A DNA stretch of 64,000 nucleotides. Origin: CAVYXK01 sp963708245 (GTDB taxonomy: Bacteria; Pseudomonadota; Alphaproteobacteria; Acetobacterales; Acetobacteraceae). Shown one piece after another: positions 26,890 through 36,346 of the stretch. Numbering within the stretch: the first letter of the stretch is position 1; each line of letters opens with the position of its first letter. The stretch is from positions 5,642,001 through 5,706,000 of the forward strand of contig OY970201.1 in assembly GCA_963708245.1 (NCBI GenBank), in the 5' to 3' direction. Position numbers and translations under genes: made by a program. Below the pieces are notes generated by a model, which saw nothing but the letters and a program-made list of their open reading frames with translations, was not told where the DNA came from and made no database searches.

Positions 26890-27369
26890 ATGAAGCCGCC
26901 CCGATTCCCCCTGCCACATTGGCTTATCTTCGACGCCCCCGCCCTCGCCACCGCGCGCGGGCCGGTGTACCGGGCGGCTATCGTCCTGGGCCACGCCTAC
27001 TGGCGAGGCGGCTGCCGGCCCCTTGCTGCCGATGACGTGACGCTTGCCAGCCTGTGCCGCGAGCCCCTTGGGCACTTTCGGCAGATCAAAACCGCTGTGC
27101 TGCAAGCCTTGTCCGAGATCACGCCAGCACTGGACAAGGCGCACGCTGAGCGGATGAACGCCTATCAGATTGGCAAGGTGCGCTCCGAGATGTTGCACGC
27201 CGCCCGCGCCCGCAAGCGCGCGGAAAGGCTGCTTGCACGCAATGCGGCGACAGGCCCGCAGGTGCCTCTTGCTCAGCCTCAACGCCTCGCGCCGGAGCGG
27301 AGCCCCTCCTTCTCCCGGCGCCCTACCAATGCGGACGGGTCGCGCACGTTCTCAGAAAAGCCAGTGTAA
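26890..27369 (+). CDS. Phage-like protein resembling DUF1376-type N-terminal domains
   Basis: A 159-aa protein starting ATG 26890. The first 90 residues (RGPVYRAAIVLGHAYWRGG, LAADDVTLASLCREPLG, FRQIKTAVLQAL) resemble the helical domain of phage replication-associated DUF1376 proteins, which begin with a similar colony of short helices; the C-terminal part is a basic helix (ARARKRAERLLARN) and a disordered tail. Family assignment is tentative; it may be a relic of the island's replication module. Confidence 0.45.
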   Translation: MKPPRFPLPHWLIFDAPALATARGPVYRAAIVLGHAYWRGGCRPLAADDVTLASLCREPLGHFRQIKTAVLQALSEITPALDKAHAERMNAYQIGKVRSEMLHAARARKRAERLLARNAATGPQVPLAQPQRLAPERSPSFSRRPTNADGSRTFSEKPV

Positions 27370-27775
27370 CCAATGACCTACGAACCATGGGCGGCACCTC
27401 TTTTAGCTGTTCACCGACGTTGTTACGCCTAGAACTATGCGGCTTTCACTGCAGTCAGCGTACGACACACAAGTTTTTGGAATATCAGACATGCGTGATA
27501 AAAATCAAAGTCCTCAATTTCAGGATGGTCGCACCGTTGATCGTGGGGACGCCGCTGCGCACTGGCTGCCATCGCCGCAGCGCGTCCTAGTTCCCTGATC
27601 GAGATCTTCCCTGATCGAGAACATACCCCAGGGGCTATCTTACAGGGTATCCCAGCGGCGGCACCCGCCAAGCTGGTGGTGGTCTGTAGCGTTCGCATTT
27701 TGGCTGGAACTGCCTGTCCTGGCCAAGCGGGCACCATCAGGCAGCGGTCAGCGTTCGGTCCGGGATGCGCTTGGT
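27370..27775. other. Gap without a supported gene
   Basis: About 400 bases of lower GC than the surroundings around 27380-27520. The short open frames show no recognisable content. Likely decayed island DNA. Confidence 0.4.
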
Positions 27776-28486
27776 TTACGGGCAGGGATGGCGAGTGCCG
27801 TCCGGCGCGAGTGGGCCAGCCGCTTGGTCAAGACGCAGCAGCACATTGCGGACGGTCATGGCCGACCACGGCGCACCGCGGGGTGTCTGAATGCTGCGGG
27901 CGTTCAACTCTGCGCCATTTGGCGCAGGCTGAGACCACGCGAGCGAAGCTCAGCGATCACCGGAGCAAGCATCGCCGCGCAGTCACTGGCGAGCTTGCGG
28001 TTTGCCTCTGCCCCCAGCCGGCCGTCTATCTTCGGCGCTCCACGTGATACCCGCCAAGCTTCACCCCACGTGCCTTCGCCTGTTGGAGGGCCGACGTGTG
28101 CGCGTGGCGATCATGGCGCGTTCATGCTCAGCGACAGCCGCTAGAATGTGTAGCGTGAACCGGGTAGCGTGTGGATTATCGCAGCAGACGAACTCGACGC
28201 CGCTGTTCATCAGGGCGGCCAGGAAGGCCACATTGCGGCTGAGCCGGTCGAGTTTGGCGATTACGAGCGAGGCGCCAGTGAGCCGGCACAGGTTCATCGC
28301 CCTGGCAAGCTCCTGGCGATCATCGCGCTTTCCGCTCTCGGTCTCCGTAAACTCTCGGACCAGCGACCAGTTACCGCCGTTGAGGTAGGCCAGCACGGCC
28401 GCGCGTTGCGCTTCCAGCCCGAGACCGCTGCGCTCCTGTCTGTCGGTCGAGACGCGGTAGTAGGCGACGAAGCGTCCAGTGGCCAT
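27776..28486 (-). pseudogene. Serine recombinase (resolvase/invertase type), multiply frameshifted
   Basis: Starts at ATG 28484-28486 (complement) with FVAYYRVSTDRQERSGLGLE, catalytic serine in RVSTD, then SLVIAKLDRLSRNVAFLAAL and AVAEHERAMIA. The frame then drifts; reading the other two frames in turn recovers SALQQAKARGVKLGGYHVER, then RLGAEANRKLASDCAAMLAP and IAELRSRGLSLRQMA, then LNARSIQTPRGAPWSAMTVR and NVLLRLDQAAG to a TAA at 27776. At least three frameshifts separate these blocks, so a once complete small resolvase of about 230 aa is dead. Confidence 0.8.
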
Positions 28487-28780
28487 CATGTAAGTTACCT
28501 GCGGATGAGCGTCAGGAGTCTGCTTACACATGGCACGCGGTCGTGACTTGTGTCGGTTAGGAATCGCTGTGAAGTGCGCAGCGCATACCTGCAAGCTGTC
28601 CGACTGCCAGTGGGCAGCGACGAGTGGCGCGGTGGTCAGCATGATCATGGTCGCACGATTGCTGCCGCTGACAACTGCGACCGTCGGATCATCGCGCTGA
28701 ACTGCTGACTTGGAACAACGCGACGCACAACAGGTGATCCGCGCGGTGCGCCGGTGGAATAGGGGACCCGTTCAGCGAGA

Positions 28781-28945
28781 GACCCACCGGGTGGCCTTAG
28801 AACGGGTTTCAAAAGTCCGGCTTCGTTGTTGTTTGTTATCTTGGATAAGCCTGGACTTCGCTGCGGGAACGGCCCGGCGGAGATCTATGAGTTCCCGGCG
28901 GCATCAGGGGCACCGGGGGTGTCTCAGCGATCTCCTCGAAGCCGG
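28781..28945 (+). repeat. Diverged dispersed repeat R1
   Basis: Begins GACCCACCGGG, contains AAAGTCCGGCTTCGTTGTTG and ends near CGGCATCAGGGGCACCGGGG. Clearly related to R2 (29744) and R3 (30743). It lies between the dead resolvase and the gene at 29038. Confidence 0.6.
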
Positions 28946-29037
28946 GGGCGTGGTTTTGCCGCGGGGTCCCTTGGTGCCGCCCCACTGCTCAGGCAACGAT
29001 TGGTGCCTCTCGGAGTGCCCGTCAGCTTCAATGGAAC

Positions 29038-29442
29038 TCAGGGATCAGCGTTCTGCCTCGCTGCCTGTCCCAAAAGCAGCCCGGCGGCTATCCCTGCCGG
29101 GCTCGGCGAGATGATCTCGTCGGCGATCGTCCTGATCGTCCACCGCCCCGCAGCTCCAATAAGCTGTCCGCTGTGCGCCTTCAACGCCATCGCCTGAAGC
29201 TCCGTGAGCTTGCCGGTGTAGAAGAGCCGCGTGATTGCCGCGTCGATTTCTGCGATCCCGGCCATCTTGCCGCGCTTCGCCACCAGCTTCGCTATGCCGA
29301 GCCTGTAGTCGGGCAGGCGTGCCGCCTTGCGCTCGGCTCGCCGTTGTCGCCGAAGCTCGCGGCGCCGATCTCCCCAGTTCGCCAACATACCGAACGAGAA
29401 GCAGCCGGCGGCGAACGAGAAGCCGACTATGACCGCGTGCAT
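29038..29442 (-). CDS. Membrane-anchored protein of unknown function
   Basis: A 134-aa protein from the ATG at 29440-29442 (complement), which has AGAAGGGG seven bases upstream; an earlier ATG at 29466 lacks such a site. One N-terminal helix (HAVIVGFSFAAGCFSFGML) is followed by a strongly basic stretch (DRRRELRRQRRAERKAARL) and a helical soluble domain. I do not recognise the family. Accessory gene of the island. Confidence 0.5.
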   Translation of the reverse strand: MHAVIVGFSFAAGCFSFGMLANWGDRRRELRRQRRAERKAARLPDYRLGIAKLVAKRGKMAGIAEIDAAITRLFYTGKLTELQAMALKAHSGQLIGAAGRWTIRTIADEIISPSPAGIAAGLLLGQAARQNADP

Positions 29443-29743
29443 CGTGTTTCCCCTTCTGTTCATCACGGGCTGGCGGCATCCAAGTCGAGCGGCAAGGCGC
29501 TAGCACGCATGTCGAAGCATGGCGCCACCATGGGTCCACCCTTATGCACACCGCGTGGTGGTGACTCGTGTTGATCTCGAATCGCTGGGAAGTGCGCAGC
29601 GCATGACTACTGGCAGACCATAGGTGCTCGCTAACCGGGAACCCTGCGTCAGATGGCGTCGCGGCGGAGGACGAGGCGGGTCGATCACGTTCGCTCGCCG
29701 TGCGGCGCGCGACGCGGATTTATGGTTCCATCGCAGCCACCAT

Positions 29744-29910
29744 GACCCACCGGGGGTCGTTCAGGATGGTTCGCAAAGTCGGCGTTTCGCTGTTGTTGTT
29801 CTTGATCTCAGGCCCCGCCTTTCGTTGGCGCGGCGGCAGCCGAGTAAGCGGCAACGGGTCCCCTTTGGGGCCATCAGAGGGCCGGGGTGTCTTCGGGGCG
29901 AGCGCAGAGA
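29744..29910 (+). repeat. Diverged dispersed repeat R2
   Basis: GACCCACCGGGGGTCGTTCA then GGTTCGCAAAGTCGGCGTTT and GTTGTTGTTCTTG, CGCGGCGGCAGCCGAGTAAG, GGCCATCAGAGGGCCGGGG. The similarity to R1 may start earlier, since both are preceded about 170-220 bases upstream by GAAGTGCGCAGCGCAT. Confidence 0.65.
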
Positions 29911-30084
29911 TGGCGGGGCGTGGTCCGCGGCGGGGTCCACCAGCCGGGCGGATCAGCGCCGCCAGCCCCGCTCGATTCACTTCCCTACCGCCTAATCGCC
30001 CGACACTGCCGCCCATGTGCGGCCGTTACGCACGATTGTCGATGGGAGCCGACGCCGCGACGCCGAACACCCAGCCAGCGAGCG

Positions 30085-30300
30085 TTACGGCGCCGTCAAA
30101 GCACCACCAAGCGCGCCGACACCGCCGCCGATCAGCGCGCCCGTAAGTGGCTTGCCGCCGGTGATTGCCGCGATCCCGGCGCCGGCGCCAGCACCGAGTG
30201 CTCCGCCGGTGACTGCTCGGGTGCCGGGGCTGTCGCCGCAGCCGGCCAAGCCCAGCATTAGGCCAGCGGCCATCAGGCTGAGGGCGATCTTGTGTAACAT
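30085..30300 (-). CDS. Small glycine-zipper lipoprotein
   Basis: A 71-aa protein: lipoprotein signal peptide with lipobox LAGC at residues 18-21, then a glycine-zipper segment (GGALGAGAGAGIAAITGG, GALIGGGVGALGG) as in YMGG/OmpA-like Gly-zipper proteins of the outer membrane. GGAGG lies nine bases before the ATG. Common as a single gene in this group of bacteria. Confidence 0.8.
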   Translation of the reverse strand: MLHKIALSLMAAGLMLGLAGCGDSPGTRAVTGGALGAGAGAGIAAITGGKPLTGALIGGGVGALGGALTAP

Positions 30301-30742
30301 GAGAGGAGACCTCCATTCGTTGATCTGCGGAACCCAAGCACCGTGAGCGGTGTTCCATGGCTGAAATCGGGACTAGTGGAGGCTTACGCCCCGCGGCTCT
30401 CAACAGTGTGATGGCTTGCCGCCCGCTGACGAGATCGGATCGCTTCGCCGATGGTCCGCAGAACATGACCACCGTGCCCGGGTCGCAAGGTCGCCCCAGG
30501 CCGGCGACATCCCAGCACTTCGCGCTGCTGTCTAATTCGTGAAAGGGAGCGTCCGTCACCACGGCCACCCACCGCGGGCGCACGGTCTGCCGCACCGCTG
30601 CAATGGTCAGACCGTCACCACTGCCGTTGCTGTATCGTCGTCATCGCGTCATCGCTGCTCGCTGTGTGCTGTTCGCTGGTCATCGTTGCTGCGATCGCGA
30701 CGCACGCGACGTGCGGCGATTAGGGTCCCATTCAGGCATCAA

Positions 30743-30905
30743 GACCCACCGGGAGTTTTTCGGGACCATTCGCAAAGTCGGCGCTTCGTTGGTTGTTATT
30801 GTTGTTTGAGGGTCCGGCCTTTCGTTGCCGCGGCGGCTGCCGAGTGAACGGCAACGGGGCACCTTTCGGCGGCATCAGGGGGGCCGGGGGGGTCTTCGGG
30901 CCGAT
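30743..30905 (+). repeat. Diverged dispersed repeat R3
   Basis: GACCCACCGGGAGTTTTTCG then CATTCGCAAAGTCGGCGCTT, GTTGTTATTGTTG, CGCGGCGGCTGCCGAGTGAA and GGCATCAGGGGGGCCGGGG. Closest relative is R2. It precedes the first KirBac gene by about 120 bases. Confidence 0.65.
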
Positions 30906-31029
30906 CTACTATCTAGGAAGGGCAGAGGCGCCGGGCCGTGACCGGCGAAATCCTTGTGAAGAAGCTTGAGAGGGCACTACAGTCATCCACCAAGGGGCGA
31001 AATCGACGCCTATCTGAGGGAATCCCGGT

Positions 31030-31974
31030 TTGCCCAGCTCTCCAACCGATGCGAAGTCGCTTATCCGCTCCGTTCGCGCGCGCCGCCGTCGCCGCAGGCC
31101 CGGCGCGCCACCTCCCATAATACGCCTCGGAGCGCCGTATTGGGGCTGGCGCGACCTGTATTACGGCTTTCTCGTGCAGTCGTGGAGCGTGTTCATCGCC
31201 CTCTTGGTCGGCTTCTACCTGCTGCTCAATCTCGGCTTCGCCGTGCTGTTTGCGCTGCGTCCCGGAGCGGTTCACAACGCTGCGCCGGGATCACTGCTCG
31301 ACGCACTGTTCTTCAGTCTCGAGACGATGTCGACCGTCGGCTACGGCGAGATGTACCCCGAGACGATGTACGCCCATTCCGTCGTCTCGCTGGAGATTGT
31401 GGTGGGCTTTCTGATGGTGCCGCTCGCGACCGGGCTGATAATCGCCAAGTTCACGCTGCCGATGGCGCGCGTGATGTTCAGCCGCAACGTTCTCGTGCAC
31501 CGTTTCGATGGCGTGCCTACACTGATGTTCCGCGTCGTCAATGTCCGCAACAGCCAGATCATCGAGGCACGCATGAAACTGACGGTGCTGCGCGACGAGG
31601 AAAGCACGGAAGGCTATCGGTACAGGCGCATGGTGGAATTGCCGCTGGTGCGCGACAGCAGCCCGTTCTTCGCGCTTTCCTGGACAGTCATGCACCGGAT
31701 CGACGAATCCAGTCCGTTCTACGGCATGGGAGCCGAGGACTGTCTGCAAGAGGGCACCCAGCTCGTCGCGGTGCTGACGGGGATCGACGGCACTACGTCC
31801 TCGAACGTGTATGCGAGGCACGGCTATTCGCCGACCGACATCCTGTTCGGCCGCGCCTTCGAGGACGTTGTGCAGGTGAACGACGACGGCACGGTCAGGA
31901 TCGACTTCCGCCGCTTTCACGCGACCCGCCCGGCACCGTTGGAGGCGATCGAAGTTGCGGGAGCAGAGCCGTGA
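31030..31974 (+). CDS. KirBac-type inward-rectifier potassium channel, copy 1
   Basis: A 314-aa prokaryotic Kir channel: slide-helix/amphipathic region before TM1 (SWSVFIALLVGFYLLLNLGF), pore helix and selectivity filter TVGYGE at residues 102-107, TM2 (SVVSLEIVVGFLMVPLATGL), then the cytoplasmic beta-sandwich (LMFRVVN, RNSQIIEA, DESSPFYGMG, GTTSSNVYARHGY). The start is a TTG with AGGGA eight bases upstream; the frame is closed just before. About 21 residues differ from copy 2 at 37103. Codes for an inner-membrane tetrameric K+ channel. Confidence 0.92.
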   Translation: MPSSPTDAKSLIRSVRARRRRRRPGAPPPIIRLGAPYWGWRDLYYGFLVQSWSVFIALLVGFYLLLNLGFAVLFALRPGAVHNAAPGSLLDALFFSLETMSTVGYGEMYPETMYAHSVVSLEIVVGFLMVPLATGLIIAKFTLPMARVMFSRNVLVHRFDGVPTLMFRVVNVRNSQIIEARMKLTVLRDEESTEGYRYRRMVELPLVRDSSPFFALSWTVMHRIDESSPFYGMGAEDCLQEGTQLVAVLTGIDGTTSSNVYARHGYSPTDILFGRAFEDVVQVNDDGTVRIDFRRFHATRPAPLEAIEVAGAEP

Positions 31975-31976
31975 GC

Positions 31977-32096
31977 ACTCAGCAACCGGATGTGCATCTC
32001 TCGCAGGCAGCCGCACCGCACCCCAAGATGATGCCGCCGCAGGCTCCGCACTGTGCAGGCGAGTATGACGGCGCGATCCCCAGGCGGCTGGTCCGG
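31977..32096 (-). pseudogene. Remnant of the small cysteine-rich gene, beside KirBac copy 1
   Basis: Minus-strand translation gives PDQPPGDRAVILACTVRSLR and HHLGVRCGC, the same peptide as the damaged gene at 25187. No start codon and no ribbon end are present, so only the N-terminal part survives. Confidence 0.55.
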
Positions 32097-32307
32097 CGTG
32101 GCTGGGAATACGCGCGGGCCGCTTGCGTCTGACGCTCTCGCCCAATGAAGCGGTTGTGCTTGGCCGCGGGCACCCTCGGCTCGGCCGCGACCCGCGCCAT
32201 GGACCCGCCAGTGGCAAGGCTTGACTGCCGCCGGCCCCCCCCCGCGCGACATCGGGAGCGCCGGTGGTGACAGCGCCGGCAAGCTTACCGTTGTGAAGAG
32301 CACCTAG

Positions 32308-32331
32308 GCCCCGTCCCGTGCGGGGCTTTTT
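32308..32331 (+). terminator. Rho-independent terminator
   Basis: GCCCCG-TCCCGTG-CGGGGC followed by five T. Its orientation fits the end of the KirBac copy 1 transcription unit, although it lies about 330 bases past that stop codon. Confidence 0.7.
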
Positions 32332-32674
32332 CTTCGGGCGGCAGCTTGACGCGACTCCGAGCGCTGCGGTGCTGTCGATGCCGCCGGCTGGGCGAGGGGG
32401 CCATCTCAACCCAGTCCTAGACCCACCACCCCCACCCGGCCGGCATCCACGCTTACGGTTCTTCGGTTGGCTCTACCCCGCGGCATGCGCGGCAGTGGTG
32501 CCGGTGACCGCTTCCCTAGGAGTAGATCGCCCCACGTGGCTTATCGGAACCTGCTGGCACGTGGGGTTCATATCGCAGACGCCAGATGCCCCAGGAGATG
32601 GCGCCTACTATGAGGTGGTCCCCGGAATTCGGACAGGTGGTTAAGCTTGGTTCGCCCTGAGAAGGACGGACCCG

Positions 32675-32959
32675 ATGACTGGGAAGCGGAAGCGCTACTC
32701 TGCTGAATTTAAAGCAAAGGTCGCTCTTGATGCGTTGCGTGGTGAACTAACGGTATCGCAACTGGTGGCGAAGCACAGTGTCCACCAGACGATGATTTCG
32801 GCCTGGAAGCGGCAGGCTCTTGAAGGGCTGGCCGGGGTGTTTTCGGGACACCAGGCTGCGACGGAAGCGGCTCGGGAAGATGAGCTCGAGAAGCTGCACG
32901 CAAAGATCGGTCAGTTGCTGGTGGAACGGGATTTTTTGGCGAAGGCCTCCGGTCGATGA
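32675..32959 (+). CDS. IS3-family transposase OrfA
   Basis: A 94-aa helix-turn-helix protein (RYSAEFKAKVALDALRGE, then VSQLVAKHSVHQTMISAWK) with a C-terminal leucine-zipper-like helix (EDELEKLHAKIGQLLVERDF). Intact. The end overlaps orfB as ATGA rather than by an obvious slippery site. Confidence 0.93.
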   Translation: MTGKRKRYSAEFKAKVALDALRGELTVSQLVAKHSVHQTMISAWKRQALEGLAGVFSGHQAATEAAREDELEKLHAKIGQLLVERDFLAKASGR

Positions 32960-33749
32960 GCCTGGACCGGAGGCGGCGGCTGATCGATCCGGCGCAGCAG
33001 GAGCTGTCGATGGTGCGACAGTGCGAGCTGCTGTCGGTGAGCCGCTCGGGTTTGTATTACCAGCCGCGCGGCGAGACGGCGCTGAATCTGGCTCTGATGC
33101 GGCTGATCGACGAGCAATTCCTGGAGACGCCGTGGTATGGTGCCCGACAGATGGCGCGGCATCTGCGCCGCCAGGGCCGCATGGTCGGGCGCAAGCGGAT
33201 GCGCCGACTAATGGGTCGGATGGGCCTGACGCCGATCTATCAGCCTCCGAGAACGACGGTGCCGCATCCGAGCCACCGGGTGTCTCCGTATCTGCTGCGA
33301 GGGCTGGCGATCGACCGGGCGGACCAGGTGTGGTGCGCGGATATCACGTATATCCCGATGCATCGGGGCTTTCTTTACCTTGTTGCGGTGATGGACTGGG
33401 CGACCCGGAAGGTGCTGTCCTGGCGGCTGTCGAACACACTGGACGTGGAGTTTTGCATTGAAGCTGCAGAGGAAGCGCTGGCACGCTTCGGTCGGCCGGA
33501 GATCTTCAACACCGATCAGGGCAGCCAGTTCACCTCGCCGCAGTTCACCGGGCTGCTGGAGGCGGCGACGGTGCGCATCTCGATGGACGGCCGGGGCCGT
33601 TGGATGGACAACGTGTTCATCGAGCGGCTGTGGCGCAGCCTGAAATACGAGTGCGTCTATCTGCATGCGTTCGAGACCGGGTCGGAGGCGAGAGCTGGGC
33701 TGGCGCGCTGGATCGGTTACTACAATTGCTCATCACAACGCACATTTCG

Positions 33750-35822
33750 CTATGTCGTTGAGGAGAAGAGATTTTGTTGGAGCGCGTCCGGTAACGCGGG
33801 GTGTCTTGGGTGGGCCTTGGCGCGCAGGGCAAGGCCGCGGGCGGCGGTGCTGTCGAGATCAGCGCGGCTGAAGATCCAGGGGCCATTCTCCAGGGGATGC
33901 GTAGCGTCGATCTCGCCCCGTTCCACAGCCAGTCGCAAGGTGCGCGGCGCAACACCCACAATGGCGGCAGCCTCGCCAAGATTGAGCCAGGGTTCAACGC
34001 CGTCTGCCGCCTCACAGTACACCGGGATCCGATAGCTGGATCGTAATGCAGTCACGCGTTCCCGGGTCCAGCGATTACCATGACCTGTCTTGAGACTGTT
34101 GCGGTTGAGAGTCCCCGCGATGACGTCGTCCCGGGCGATCAACGCCAGGGCGCGCACGGCCTTGACGATGTCGGCAGACGTACTGTTGCGCTGTCCCCGC
34201 CGCCGCCGTGGCAGCCGGTGCTGAGTATGGATTCCGCCTACCCAGTGGATGGTCAGGACGATCTCCGACGTGGCGTCATCGAGGTCGGCCATGGCTTCGT
34301 GGATGACAGTGCGCACGATTCGCTTCTTGAGCCGCGCATCCGTCGTCGGTGCTGACCAGACAGTCTGGAAGTCCTCGGCCAGCGCGGTGAAGGAGATCGG
34401 CGCGAGGTCGAGCCGAGGCTGTGCCGCGGCGTCATGATCGGCAATCCGCTTCTCGAACTCGGCCACGCGGGTGAGGGCGCGGTTCCAGCGAGCCTCCAAC
34501 TCGCCAGCGACGAAGCGGTTCTCGGGATCGGCCGCGTCATATTGTCGGAAGGCCCGATCGGCGGCGTACCGCGCCGCCTCGAGGTCGCGGACCATGGCCT
34601 CCCGCGCCTCGTCACGCTGTACCGTGGCCTGTGCCTCGGCCGCTCGTGCGGCTTGCACGGCGGCGGGCCGTAGGACGGTGAGCAGTGCCGCTTCGACGAC
34701 ATCATCGACACGCAGCCCGCCGAATGCGATGCAATTGGGCTCCCCGCAATCGAGTCTTCCACGAACACATGCATAACGAGGAATCTGACCCTTGGCCCCC
34801 GTGTACTGCACGATGAGCTTCCGACCGCAACGACAGCATCGCAGCAGCCCTGACAACAGCGCCGAACCGTGCTTGGGCGCGCCGCGAGTTCCGGGAGTCG
34901 GAACGTTCTCGCTCACCATCTTCCGGATCGTCTCCGCGCGGTCCCAATCGACATAACCTTGGTGCGCACCCGGCTGCAACGCCAGCCATTCCGCGCGCGG
35001 CTTGCGCCGGGCACGCGCCTTGGCTCCCGCACCGCCATATTGCACCGAGACGCCCGTCTTACCGTACGCGTACGCGCCCCCATAGGCAGGATTGGCGATG
35101 AACTCGTGGAGGGTCGAATACCGTGGGCGACGCCACTCGATCGGCCCGCCATTGATCCTGGTCGGCAAATCAAGCTTGTGCTCGAGGAACCAAAACAGCG
35201 CCTGCCGCACACTGCCAAGTTCGGCGACCTTGTCGATGGCGAGCATGATCGCCGCCTGGACACGACGGTCGGGATCCTTCTCCAGCCGGTCGCCCACCTT
35301 AACGAAGCCAACAGGCGCCGCGACGACGAGTTCACCGCGCCGTGCCTTCTCATAGCGCGCAGACAGTGAGCGCTGCCGCAGCAGATCAAGCTCGTACTCG
35401 TTGAGGCTCCCTTTCAACCCCAAGAGCAACCGGTCATTGCCTTGTCGCGGCGCATAGACGGCCTCCTGATCGACGAGCAGTGTATCAACCACACGGCACA
35501 TCTCGACAAGCTGCTGCCAATCGCGGCTGTTGCGTGCAAAGCGCGAGACCTCTCGAGCTGCCACCGCACCGACCTTGCCGAGGCAAACTTCGGCGACCAT
35601 GCGTTCGAAGCCGGCGCGCGTGGTTCCGCCCGCTGCCGAACAGCCAAGGTCCTCATCGATGACTTCGATCTCCGACCAGCCAAGCTGTACAAGGCGGTCA
35701 CGCATGGCGTACTGAAGGACCTGGCTCTCGCGGTTGTGCTGAACCTGATGGGCGGAGGACTGGCGGATATAGAGCACAGCCTTGCGCGCCCGGTGCTGCG
35801 CTCCGATCTTGTCAGCGCTCAT
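33750..35822 (-). CDS. Large serine recombinase
   Basis: A 690-aa site-specific recombinase. N-terminal catalytic domain with the nucleophile in VLYIRQSSAHQ (about residue 22) and VAAREVSRFARNSRDW; then the recombinase domain (PVGFVKVGDRLEKDPDRRV to STLHEFIANPAYGGAYAYG), a zinc beta-ribbon (LLRCCRCGRKLIVQYTG and RLDCGEPNC), a coiled-coil region, and an unusual C-terminal helix-turn-helix (LNLGEAAAIVGVAPRTLRLA). It appears intact and probably mediated its own insertion. Its start overlaps the small gene at 35812. Confidence 0.92.
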   Translation of the reverse strand: MSADKIGAQHRARKAVLYIRQSSAHQVQHNRESQVLQYAMRDRLVQLGWSEIEVIDEDLGCSAAGGTTRAGFERMVAEVCLGKVGAVAAREVSRFARNSRDWQQLVEMCRVVDTLLVDQEAVYAPRQGNDRLLLGLKGSLNEYELDLLRQRSLSARYEKARRGELVVAAPVGFVKVGDRLEKDPDRRVQAAIMLAIDKVAELGSVRQALFWFLEHKLDLPTRINGGPIEWRRPRYSTLHEFIANPAYGGAYAYGKTGVSVQYGGAGAKARARRKPRAEWLALQPGAHQGYVDWDRAETIRKMVSENVPTPGTRGAPKHGSALLSGLLRCCRCGRKLIVQYTGAKGQIPRYACVRGRLDCGEPNCIAFGGLRVDDVVEAALLTVLRPAAVQAARAAEAQATVQRDEAREAMVRDLEAARYAADRAFRQYDAADPENRFVAGELEARWNRALTRVAEFEKRIADHDAAAQPRLDLAPISFTALAEDFQTVWSAPTTDARLKKRIVRTVIHEAMADLDDATSEIVLTIHWVGGIHTQHRLPRRRRGQRNSTSADIVKAVRALALIARDDVIAGTLNRNSLKTGHGNRWTRERVTALRSSYRIPVYCEAADGVEPWLNLGEAAAIVGVAPRTLRLAVERGEIDATHPLENGPWIFSRADLDSTAARGLALRAKAHPRHPALPDALQQNLFSSTT

Positions 35823-36045
35823 CGCTGTCGCCCTCCGGGGGCTCGTCCAACTCCTGGCGCGCGCCGCCGGCGTGTGCGATCAGCAATAGGGTGAGTAGGT
35901 CGGCCAGCGTCTGCCGCGCCTGATCCGGCAGCGCGCTCCATCTCTGTGCTCCGTCCAATTCCGGTAGCGGACTCAGCAGACAAAGATCGAGTTGATGTAG
36001 TGGCGGTCGGGGCCGGCGACGAAGCTGCTGCATGGCGATCTCCAC
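35812..36045 (-). CDS. Small accessory protein of the recombinase element
   Basis: A 77-aa protein (MQQLRRRPRPPLHQLDLCLL, then DQARQTLADLLTLLLIAHAG) whose stop overlaps the recombinase start by 11 bases, so they are coupled. Rich in leucine and proline, no known fold. Small partners of this kind usually accompany y4bA-like recombinases; role unknown. Confidence 0.65.
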   Translation of the reverse strand: MEIAMQQLRRRPRPPLHQLDLCLLSPLPELDGAQRWSALPDQARQTLADLLTLLLIAHAGGARQELDEPPEGDSDER

Positions 36046-36346
36046 GATAGGAATCGGGAGATGCTATCCTCGCATCTGACGGCGCTTCCGTTGCCGCGAG
36101 CCGCATCGCTTCCGAGAGCAGGACTCGCAATGCTGCAAGGGCCGACAACGCTACAGTTGGCTCGGCTGACAGCCGAGTCGAACAGCAGGCCGCCGTGTCC
36201 AACATCCATACCGGGATCTCCTGAACACGAGCAACGGTCGCATCCACAAGACTGCAGCGCGCCGCAGCACCGGTCGTCCTCTCGATCACCTCATGAATAC
36301 GAACAGTTCGCCCAGCCCAGGGATGCCAGGAATAGGCAATGGCTAT
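35819..36346 (-). CDS. Possible second accessory protein of the recombinase element (start unclear)
   Basis: An open minus-strand frame reads IAIAYSWHPWAGRTVRIHEV, then EIPVWMLDTAACCS and SALAALRVLLSEAM, which is protein-like and resembles small DUF5372-type proteins found with such recombinases (tentative). No ATG, GTG or TTG lies inside the element at the right place; an ATA at 36344-36346 sits where a start is expected. The second half overlaps the 77-aa gene and may not be translated. Confidence 0.4.
   Translation of the reverse strand: MAIAYSWHPWAGRTVRIHEVIERTTGAAARCSLVDATVARVQEIPVWMLDTAACCSTRLSAEPTVALSALAALRVLLSEAMRLAATEAPSDARIASPDSYRGDRHAAASSPAPTATTSTRSLSAESATGIGRSTEMERAAGSGAADAGRPTHPIADRTRRRRAPGVGRAPGGRQR

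Noticed and set aside
26629..27282. Minus-strand 217-aa open frame
   Set aside because: Lies antisense to the DUF1376-like gene and shows no recognisable motif.
30966..32132. 388-aa plus-strand frame overlapping KirBac copy 1
   Set aside because: Shadow frame of the channel gene with arginine-rich composition; the true frame contains the TVGYGE filter.
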